The translations under genes and the position numbers were made by a program. A DNA stretch of 38,362 nucleotides from Clostridia bacterium (lineage in GTDB: Bacteria; Bacillota; Clostridia; Christensenellales; Aristaeellaceae): positions 1 through 38,362 of the forward strand of contig JAFWEL010000019.1 in assembly GCA_017512905.1 (NCBI GenBank). The letters run 5' to 3'. The notes beneath the pieces were generated by a model. The model did no database searches, was not told the DNA's origin, and saw only the letters and a program-made list of their open reading frames with translations. Shown here piece after piece: positions 32,276-38,362 of the stretch; within the stretch, counting starts at the first letter, position 1, and the number at the start of each line of letters is the position of its first letter.

Positions 32276-33901
32276 TTACATCCTTCCGTGGACGTACTCG
32301 ATCAGCTTCTGGCGCATGACGTACTGGTAGCGGGTCTCCTGCACGGCCTTCAGCTGCTCGGTGGAGGTGTCGAAGCACACGGCGTCCACGACGCAACCCA
32401 ATTGGTTGTCGTAGACCACGAAGTGGATGCCCCGGCCCTCCGGCGCGTAGTCGGTGCCCCAGATGTCCACCGTGCCGCCCTTTTTGGCGTCGCTCGTCTT
32501 GCTCCTGACCTTGTATTGCAGGCCATCCGAAAGCCTGCCCTCGGTGGAGCAGGATTTGGGGTCATGCAGCTCCTCGATCATGTGGCCGTGGCTGGAAATG
32601 CCGATGTAGGCCCCGTTGTCCGCGTCCCGCAGGTCGAGCTTTGTGCCCGTTACCGCCTCAAGGCTGCGCTGGGCCTCGTCGCTCCAATAATCGCCGATGC
32701 CGCCGGAAACGGCGGTGAACAGCGTGTAATCCCCCGCCTTGACGCGGTCGAGGAAGCCCAACAGATCGTGCTCCAGCTCCAGGTCCAGGTATTCCACCTC
32801 GCTGGCGTAGATCTGGCTCTGATGGTCCCACTGGGCATCCACCTTCGCGTTCGCCTCGGAGCTGAGGCCGAACTCCCGCTGCATCCAGTCCAGGAGCCTG
32901 GCGGTGATCTTCCGCGCGCCGCTGTGGTTCACATGGATGCCGCCGTCGAAAGCGTCAAACTGCCAGTCGAGGCCCAGGTCATCGTAGCACATGTCCAGGA
33001 ATTTCACGCCCAACCGGTCGGCCATGGCCTGGGTGAGGGCGTGCTTGTTGGCGCTCCAGTAGCCCCTGGCGCGGGTATTCGCGCAGACCGGCACCTTCAT
33101 GAAGGCGAGCTCCGCCCCGTGGGCCTGGCAAAGGTCGCGCAACTTTTCAAGATAGGGCTCGTTGGCCGCGATGCAGCCCTCCAGCACCTTGCGGTTGTCA
33201 TCATCGTCCGCATAGGGATCGCTCTCATCCAGCATGGCCCGGGCGGTCCTGACCTCCTCTTCCTCCACGGCGATGAAGTCATAGGTAGCCACATAGCCCT
33301 TGCGCTGGTAGGGTTCGTTCATGTAAAGCCGCTGGAAGCTGTCCTCCTCCACGTGATAATCCGAGTGGTATCGCAGCAGCGGCAGCAGGGCGCTCAGCAG
33401 GTATTCACTGTCATCCTCGCGGTTTTGCATCCGCGCAATGTCCTTCATCATGTCCAGCTTTTCCCGGTAGCAGCTTAGCGGAAGGCTGTCGATCATTTCC
33501 TCCCACTTGCCCGGCACCAGGAGCTCTTCCTCGGAATAGAAGAAACCGCTGGCGTCGATCACCACCAGCCTGGGCGACTGCGTGTGCAGTATGCTCTTGA
33601 GCAGGTAGTAGGCCACGGGCACACGCTGGCCGATAGACGCCAGATTATAGGATCGGATATGGCTCGCGTTGTAAATATCCATCGGCGAGATCGAGCAGAA
33701 GGTCTGACTGGTGCCCAGATAGATCGCGTCCAGGCTGTTCCTGGGCTCGAGAAACGCGCCGCGAATGCTCTTGTAGGAGCGGCGGTTGTGAACGGGCCAG
33801 TCGTATTTGGGCGTCACGACGTTCTGGATCCAGCCGATAACAGAGACGGCCAGCAGCAGAAATACCACGGCGCCCACGGCTCGCTTTATCCTCAGGCTCA
33901 T
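32276..33901 (-). CDS. SGNH/DltD-like membrane-anchored protein
   Basis: 541 residues with one N-terminal transmembrane segment (AVVFLLLAVSVIGWI) and an extracellular domain. It shows an SGNH-type nucleophile GTSQ (Ser65 in YLGTSQTF), a following Asn in YNLASIGQ, and a C-terminal FDGGIHVNHSGARKI carrying the Asp-x-x-His-like pair. This is the layout of DltD and AlgX/AlgJ-type O-acyl-transfer partners of MBOAT proteins. AGAGGAG precedes ATG 33901, 40 nt after the MBOAT gene, the same order as dltB-dltD. It is longer than DltD (about 400 residues); the extra C-terminal part is unassigned. Confidence 0.8.
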   Translation of the reverse strand: MSLRIKRAVGAVVFLLLAVSVIGWIQNVVTPKYDWPVHNRRSYKSIRGAFLEPRNSLDAIYLGTSQTFCSISPMDIYNASHIRSYNLASIGQRVPVAYYLLKSILHTQSPRLVVIDASGFFYSEEELLVPGKWEEMIDSLPLSCYREKLDMMKDIARMQNREDDSEYLLSALLPLLRYHSDYHVEEDSFQRLYMNEPYQRKGYVATYDFIAVEEEEVRTARAMLDESDPYADDDDNRKVLEGCIAANEPYLEKLRDLCQAHGAELAFMKVPVCANTRARGYWSANKHALTQAMADRLGVKFLDMCYDDLGLDWQFDAFDGGIHVNHSGARKITARLLDWMQREFGLSSEANAKVDAQWDHQSQIYASEVEYLDLELEHDLLGFLDRVKAGDYTLFTAVSGGIGDYWSDEAQRSLEAVTGTKLDLRDADNGAYIGISSHGHMIEELHDPKSCSTEGRLSDGLQYKVRSKTSDAKKGGTVDIWGTDYAPEGRGIHFVVYDNQLGCVVDAVCFDTSTEQLKAVQETRYQYVMRQKLIEYVHGRM

Positions 33902-33941
33902 CGCTCATTTCTCCTCTTTACTGAAATCGTCCGTTGCATCG

Positions 33942-35522
33942 TCAGAACCCGGCGTACACAAATCCCGCCGCGTCATAACTCGGTCCGTAGACGCCCAGCA
34001 GTATCACCGTGGCGATGGCACCGATGTACAGCGCCCACCGGAAGACGAGGTTCTGACGCTCGATGGCCTCGCGAATGTGAACGCCCCTTTCCTGCAACAG
34101 GCTCACCGTCAGCAGCACCAGCACCGCCACGAACAGCACGAACATCTCCCAGGCGTTCAGGCCCAGCTTGAACAGCGTGCCGTCGGTGAAAATCCAGATG
34201 TTGTGAATCTTGAGTATGCTCCATCCGATGCGCAGTGCCTCATAGAGACCGCTGGCTTTAAAGATGATGCGGCCACCCATGATCAGCGCCAGCGTCCTTA
34301 GCATCTGCCACAGCCGCCAGCTGAAGCAGTCGGTGCGGATCTTCAGCTTTGCGATGATCCATTCAAACACCGGTTCAAACTGCATGCCCAGCACGATCAG
34401 TATGCCCTGGTACATGCCGAAGGCCACAAATTGCCAGCCCGCGCCGTGCCAGATGCCGTTGAGGATCCAGACCAGCACCATCGCCAGGTAGGTCGGAAGC
34501 ATCTTGGCCATGTTCGGCCCCAGGCGCTTGCGGCAGGCGGCGGTCAGCTTCTGGGCCCCCCTGGAGATGGACAGGGGATAAAACACATATTCCCTGAACC
34601 ACGCGCCCAGGGTGATGTGCCATCTGCGCCAGTATTCGGATATGCTCCTTGAAAAGTAGGGATGGTCAAAGTTGACGGGCATGTAGACGCCCAGGATCTC
34701 CGCCGCGCCGCCGATGATGTCCATGCCGCCGGAGAAATCCGCGTAAATCTGTATGGTATAGGCCAGCGCGCCGATGACGAACACCAGTCCCTGGTATTCT
34801 CCCGAATGGCCGAAAACCCTCTCGGAAATGGTGACCACCCGGTCGGCGATCACCAGCTTTTTGAAATAGCCCCACAGCATCCGCTGCATGCCGAATTTTA
34901 CACGGCGATAGTCGAAATCATGGGGCTCGTACAGCTGGGGCGCTGTCTCCCGGTAGCGGCAGATAGGGCCCTGCAGCATCTGGGGAAAGAAGCAGAGCCA
35001 CAGCAGCAGCTTAAAATAATTGCGCTGCACCTCGCACTTGCCCCTGGAGAGATCGACCACATAGCTGACGGCCTGGAGCGTATAAAATGAAATGCCCAGA
35101 GGCAGCACCAGATGCCACAGGCTCAGGCCGGTGGAGAGGTATTTGTTTAATGTGGTGATAAACAGGTCGGCAAACTTGAACACGACCCATATGGCGATAT
35201 TGATCGCGGCCACCAGCGCCGCGTAGCGCCGCTTGACCCGCTCGTTCTGCTTTTTCAGCGCGCGCTTGTCGGCCCGGTCCAAATCGGGCTGCGCCTTCAG
35301 CTGCGCTGCGTACTTCTGTTCCTGGCGTTCGATCAGCAGGCCGCCTGTATAGATGGAGATGGATGTGACAAGCATCCATACGGCAAGCTTCAGATCATAG
35401 GAAAGGTAGTTGGCGATGCTGGCGATGAGCAGCGTCACCCAGCGGAATCGCCGGGGCGTGATGAAATACGCCAGCGCCACGACAGCCACGAACGCCAGAT
35501 AAAACAGAGATACGATATTCAT
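33942..35522 (-). CDS. MBOAT-family O-acyltransferase (DltB/AlgI-like)
   Basis: A 526-residue polytopic membrane protein that moves an acyl group across the membrane onto an extracytoplasmic acceptor. Signatures are WRRWHITLGAWFREYVFYPLS and the catalytic-His segment NGIWHGAGWQF, with PQMLQGPICRY and YADFSGGMDIIGG typical of the AlgI/DltB branch. The N-terminal helix and about ten further membrane segments are visible, plus a cytoplasmic basic loop near residues 70-100. It lies 22 nt after the ACP gene, whose product is the likely acyl donor, and before the SGNH protein. Confidence 0.95.
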   Translation of the reverse strand: MNIVSLFYLAFVAVVALAYFITPRRFRWVTLLIASIANYLSYDLKLAVWMLVTSISIYTGGLLIERQEQKYAAQLKAQPDLDRADKRALKKQNERVKRRYAALVAAINIAIWVVFKFADLFITTLNKYLSTGLSLWHLVLPLGISFYTLQAVSYVVDLSRGKCEVQRNYFKLLLWLCFFPQMLQGPICRYRETAPQLYEPHDFDYRRVKFGMQRMLWGYFKKLVIADRVVTISERVFGHSGEYQGLVFVIGALAYTIQIYADFSGGMDIIGGAAEILGVYMPVNFDHPYFSRSISEYWRRWHITLGAWFREYVFYPLSISRGAQKLTAACRKRLGPNMAKMLPTYLAMVLVWILNGIWHGAGWQFVAFGMYQGILIVLGMQFEPVFEWIIAKLKIRTDCFSWRLWQMLRTLALIMGGRIIFKASGLYEALRIGWSILKIHNIWIFTDGTLFKLGLNAWEMFVLFVAVLVLLTVSLLQERGVHIREAIERQNLVFRWALYIGAIATVILLGVYGPSYDAAGFVYAGF

Positions 35523-35544
35523 GGATAATGCCCTCTCGTTCCCG

Positions 35545-35772
35545 TCATTCGTTCTGCAGCGTATGGATCAGCTCCAGCATCGCTTCAACGGAGTTAAAGT
35601 TTTCCGGTTCAAGGTCATCCACATCGATTTCGATGTCATAGTGCTCGTTCAGCTCATTGACGATGGAAATGATGTCAAAGGAATCCAGTATGCCGTCGTC
35701 GATCAGCTTCTTCTCCTTGACAAAGTCCACCTTGGGGCAAATTTCAGACAGCAGCTTCAGCAGTTCATCCAT
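35545..35772 (-). CDS. Acyl carrier protein (DltC-like)
   Basis: A 75-residue acidic helical carrier protein. The phosphopantetheine attachment Ser is in DDGILDSFDII (about residue 31). GGGAGGAG precedes ATG 35772. Its place between a ligase/acetyltransferase pair and an MBOAT gene, away from fatty-acid synthesis genes, makes it a dedicated carrier for surface acylation. The 103 bp upstream (35773-35875) contain a GC-rich inverted repeat (CGCGACCGCGCGAGAGCGCG) and no gene. Confidence 0.93.
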   Translation of the reverse strand: MDELLKLLSEICPKVDFVKEKKLIDDGILDSFDIISIVNELNEHYDIEIDVDDLEPENFNSVEAMLELIHTLQNE

Positions 35773-35875
35773 GGTTTCTCTCCTCCCGTCACATTGGGCT
35801 TGGATGTCGCGTCGCGCTCTCGCGCGGTCGCGGTTCAGTGTATCTCGAGGGCATTATCCATAAATATGTTCTTCT

Positions 35876-36532
35876 TTAAGCCTCGGCAGAGGCCAGCAGA
35901 GCGTCCACCGTCTCCTCCGTCAGATCGGAAGAGAGCAGCGGCCAGTTTTCAAGGATCTTCTCCCGCTCCCAGTCCCACCACTTCAGGCGCAGCAGCTTTT
36001 CAATGACCGGCGCTTCAAAGCGATAGCGGATGATCCGGGCGGGCACGCCCGCGACGATGGCGTAGGGCGGAACGCTCTTTGTCACCACCGCGCCGCTGCC
36101 AATGACCGCGCCGTCGCCGATCTCAAGCCCGCTCTTGCGGGTGATCGCCGCGCCAACGCCGATCCAGACGTCGTTGCCCACGCGGATGATTTCCTCGTCC
36201 TGGTGCATCGACAGCTTGCCGCCCAGCTTGTTGAGCAGCCGGTAGGAGGGCATCATCGATGCCGCCCGGTAATTGTGCTCGTTGCCGCCAATTTCCACCC
36301 GACGGGCGATGCAGCAGTATTTGCCCACTTCGGCCCACATGATGCCCACGTCAGCGCCGGTGTAGGTCATATCGCCGATGACGGCGCTGCGAATCAGGTT
36401 GCGCTTTTCTATGTCCACATAGTCACCGATGGTCGAATTCAGCACCACGCTGTCGTGATCTATGGTGGAACGCTTGCCGAGGGTGCTGTTCTTGACGACG
36501 GCATCCTCCGCGACGGCCTTGATCAATGCCAT
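35876..36532 (-). CDS. Left-handed beta-helix (hexapeptide repeat) acetyltransferase
   Basis: A 218-residue cytoplasmic acyltransferase of the LbH family: repeated [LIV]-G-x4 turns at STLGKRSTIDHDSVVLNS, ISNTIGDYVDIEK-type units and VWIGVGAAITRKSGLEIGDG, and GNDVWIGVGA, the usual CoA-binding turn. GNEHNYRA holds the probable catalytic His. Such enzymes O- or N-acetylate sugars. GAGGT lies 6 nt before ATG 36532, and the ligase gene ends 27 nt upstream. It could modify the polymer's sugar precursor or the acyl substrate; sequence does not tell. Confidence 0.9.
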   Translation of the reverse strand: MALIKAVAEDAVVKNSTLGKRSTIDHDSVVLNSTIGDYVDIEKRNLIRSAVIGDMTYTGADVGIMWAEVGKYCCIARRVEIGGNEHNYRAASMMPSYRLLNKLGGKLSMHQDEEIIRVGNDVWIGVGAAITRKSGLEIGDGAVIGSGAVVTKSVPPYAIVAGVPARIIRYRFEAPVIEKLLRLKWWDWEREKILENWPLLSSDLTEETVDALLASAEA

Positions 36533-36559
36533 ATCTGTTACCTCGCTTCAATGCCCCGC

Positions 36560-37960
36560 TCACAGCGGCGGGAGCTGGCTGTAGAGCACCTTCTGGGAGG
36601 TGTTCCTGGGGATAGCCGGTATGACGCCGGACTTTTGCAGCTTGCGGTTGATGTCCATTTCAGTAAAGACGTATTCCACGACTTCATCCTCAAGGGCCGG
36701 GTCCACCACGTAAATCCAGAGCTCGTCGTCCTTGCCGCCGCAGGCGATATCCCCGGTATCGAACCGCTTCTTCAGAAGCCGCTCCACGTCGTCCAGGTTA
36801 ATGCGCTTGCCGAGGATCTTCAGAAAGCGCTTTTTGCGGCCGACGATGTAGTAAAAGCCGTCCGCGTCCCGGCGGGCCATGTCCCCCGTCACCAGGCGGC
36901 CATGGTTTTCGTCCGGCTTGTTCAGGTCCTCGCCGGTCAGCGCATAGCCCAGGGTGACGTTCTTGCCGTAATACACCAGCTCGCCCACCTGATCCGGTTC
37001 GTCGATGACCTCGCCGTCCGCGCCGATCAGCTCAAACCGCCCGCCGGGAATCGGTATGCCCATGCTGCCCTGCTTCTCGAGGGAGCGCTCGGGCGGCAGG
37101 TAGCCCATGCGGGCGGTCGCCTCGGAGGCGCCGTACATCACGATGAACCGCTTGCCGTTTTCCATGGCCCACGCGGCCAGCTTCTGGTGCAGCTCAGGCG
37201 ACAGCTTGCCGCCGGCCTGGGTCATCGTCTTCAGGGAGGGCAGTTCGCGCTTGAGGATGCGCAGCTTGTCGATGGTCTCGTAGGTGAAGGGAACGCCGGC
37301 AAAGGAGGTCACGCCCTCTCGGTCCACCAGGTCCCAGAACTTCTTGGCGTAGGGATTGAGGCTTGTCAGCACCAGCGTCGCGCCGGCATAGATGTGAGTG
37401 TTGACCACGGACAGGCCGTAGACATAGTTCATCGGCAGCGATGTGATCGCCCGCTCTTTTGCGTCAATGCCCAGGTACTCGATGATGGCTTGGGTATTCG
37501 AGCGGATGTTCTCATAGGTCTGGCGCACCAGCTTCGGGCTGCCGGTGGAGCCGGACGTGGAGATCAACACGCACAGGGCCTCGTTCATGGCAAAGGGCGC
37601 GCCGGCATTCACCGACTGGAGCCTGTAGCCCTCCAGCTCCAGCGCCACATCGCCCTCGGGCAGCTTCTCCACCATGTCCGCGGGAGTCCAGATCCACGCG
37701 GGGTGATAGGCTTCGACCAGCTGATTCAGCAGATCCCGGCTGATTTTGGCATCCAGCAGCAGCGGCACATGGCCGTGCTCGGTGAAAGCCAGGTAACCGG
37801 CCACAGAAGCCACCGTATTGGTGCACAGGCAGAAGATCAAAGACCTCTCGCCCAGCTGCCCGGCGATCTGTGCGCAAAGGCCGTCCAGTTCGGTGTATGT
37901 GAGCTTGCGCTCGCCCTCGATCATGGCGATCCTGTCGCCCTTATCCCCGATATTCCACAT
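36560..37960 (-). CDS. AMP-forming acyl/amino-acid ligase (DltA-like adenylation enzyme)
   Basis: Activates a carboxylic or amino acid as the adenylate and probably loads the nearby acyl carrier protein. ANL-superfamily motifs are all present: STSGSTGSPKLV (A3), VMYGASEATARMGYLP (A5), GDMARRDADGFYYIVGRKKRFLKILG (A7/A8) and the catalytic Lys in RNTSQKVLY near the C-terminus. At 466 residues it is slightly shorter than DltA (about 505). I prefer ATG 37960 (MWNIGDKG), which has GGGAG at 9 nt; the ATG at 37990 has no ribosome site. First gene of the surface operon. Whether the substrate is D-alanine or another acid cannot be read here. Confidence 0.92.
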   Translation of the reverse strand: MWNIGDKGDRIAMIEGERKLTYTELDGLCAQIAGQLGERSLIFCLCTNTVASVAGYLAFTEHGHVPLLLDAKISRDLLNQLVEAYHPAWIWTPADMVEKLPEGDVALELEGYRLQSVNAGAPFAMNEALCVLISTSGSTGSPKLVRQTYENIRSNTQAIIEYLGIDAKERAITSLPMNYVYGLSVVNTHIYAGATLVLTSLNPYAKKFWDLVDREGVTSFAGVPFTYETIDKLRILKRELPSLKTMTQAGGKLSPELHQKLAAWAMENGKRFIVMYGASEATARMGYLPPERSLEKQGSMGIPIPGGRFELIGADGEVIDEPDQVGELVYYGKNVTLGYALTGEDLNKPDENHGRLVTGDMARRDADGFYYIVGRKKRFLKILGKRINLDDVERLLKKRFDTGDIACGGKDDELWIYVVDPALEDEVVEYVFTEMDINRKLQKSGVIPAIPRNTSQKVLYSQLPPL

Positions 37961-38051
37961 ATCATCAATCTCCCAATTCAAAATTCGCATGATTGCCGTT
38001 ATACCAGGTCAACGTACGACTCAAAAGTACAGAATTAATCAATGATATTTT

Positions 38052-38081
38052 ATCATATCCGGCCTGATCAGGGGGCGACAA
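38052..38081 (-). promoter_or_regulatory. Probable promoter of the 16-kb surface operon
   Basis: Minus strand TTGTCG (38076-38081), 18-nt spacer, TATGAT (38052-38057), with an imperfect palindrome GATATGATAAAATATC overlapping the -10. The whole gap 37991-38138 otherwise holds no gene. Confidence 0.5.
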
Positions 38082-38138
38082 ACCCGTTGCAGCATTGATA
38101 TATTTGGGTTAACAATGGTGTATCAACCACCCATAAAG

Positions 38139-38173
38139 CAGCGGCCGTCCCACATCCTGCGGGACGGCCGCTG
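38139..38173 (-). terminator. Terminator downstream of the acsE-like gene
   Basis: CAGCGGCCGTCCC (38139-38151) pairs perfectly with GGGACGGCCGCTG (38161-38173). On the minus strand CTTTATGG follows, so the T-run is weak but the stem is strong. Confidence 0.75.
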
Positions 38174-38209
38174 TCCTCGTGATAATCCCCGAGGGAACGC
38201 CCTTTCGCG

Positions 38210-38362
38210 TCAGATCTCCAAGTAGGAGTCGGCGTAGAGGTTGTTGTTCTTGATGATGTCGCAGGTCTTGACGGTCTCCATCAGGCGCTGGTCGTTGGGG
38301 TTGACGATGGCGCTGGTCAGGCCCTGCATCATCGCCATCGCCAGCATGCAGCTGTCGAAGAT
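38210..38362 (-). CDS. acsE: C-terminus of AcsE-like methyl-THF:corrinoid protein methyltransferase (partial)
   Basis: The last 50 residues of a protein that continues beyond the window edge; the stop is at 38210-38212. The visible segment contains MAMMQGLTSAIVNPNDQRLM followed by a helix and LYADSYLEI. This resembles the C-terminal end of the pterin-binding TIM-barrel methyltransferases, in particular AcsE, where a helix AMxxGLDxAIxxPxD precedes the terminus. AcsE moves the methyl group from methyl-THF to the corrinoid iron-sulfur protein, the step between FolD and AcsB in this pathway. The call rests on a short segment and on context. Confidence 0.65.
   Translation of the reverse strand: MFDSCMLAMAMMQGLTSAIVNPNDQRLMETVKTCDIIKNNNLYADSYLEI

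Overview
The window reads as chromosomal DNA of a high-GC, anaerobic, probably acetogenic member of the Bacillota (Clostridia). The evidence is a clustered Wood-Ljungdahl pathway (CO dehydrogenase, acetyl-CoA synthase and their nickel ATPase; formate-THF ligase, methenyl-THF cyclohydrolase, methylene-THF dehydrogenase; the tail of a methyl-THF methyltransferase), a SAM-I riboswitch in front of metK, strong AGGAGG-type ribosome sites with ATG/GTG/TTG starts, and CotH-type kinases. No species is named because nothing in the sequence fixes one. I see no insertion sequence, prophage or CRISPR array.

Layout. 1-600: start of a secreted protein (minus strand), then a Cys-Gly-Leu tRNA operon with its own promoter and terminator. 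601-4030: a zinc-phospholipase-like gene, the SAM riboswitch and metK, a free-standing structured RNA of about 280 nt, and metA, whose Glu111 points to acetyl-CoA use. 4031-6811: a CoxE-like VWA protein and MoxR ATPase pair, then a four-cluster ferredoxin divergent from the CODH operon. 7011-12260: cooS-cooC-acsB behind a consensus promoter, a start-site palindrome and a folded leader of about 170 nt. 12366-13797: a frameshifted XRE/zinc-ribbon regulator and 5-formyl-THF cyclo-ligase. 13799-18946: fhs-fchA-folD and a DUF1576 membrane protein on the minus strand. 19007-20823: a trigger-factor-like protein lacking the ribosome-binding domain, coupled to a secreted glycerophosphodiesterase. 20830-21807: a LysR regulator.

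21814-38081 is one compact minus-strand operon of 14 genes. It begins with a Dlt-like acyl-transfer set (AMP-forming ligase, left-handed beta-helix acetyltransferase, acyl carrier protein, MBOAT acyltransferase, SGNH/DltD-like protein). It continues with an unusually long LTA-synthase-like phosphotransferase, and then two copies of a CotH kinase / DUF4956 membrane protein / LRR-like anchored protein module, the first carrying a VTC polyphosphate-polymerase-type domain protein. It ends with a DUF3786 protein. The two DUF4956 genes are almost identical over 666 nt while their neighbours have diverged, which looks like gene conversion. I infer a surface-polymer synthesis and modification system; this is the part of the window most likely to hold undescribed biology. 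The C-terminus of an AcsE-like methyltransferase closes the window.

How the genes fit together: Fhs, FchA and FolD take formate to methylene-THF; an AcsE-like enzyme would pass the methyl group to a corrinoid protein outside the window; CooS and AcsB make CO and condense it to acetyl-CoA; CooC inserts nickel; the ferredoxin carries electrons; MoxR/VWA may help assemble the metalloenzyme. FolD lacks two residues needed for cyclohydrolase activity, consistent with FchA doing that step.
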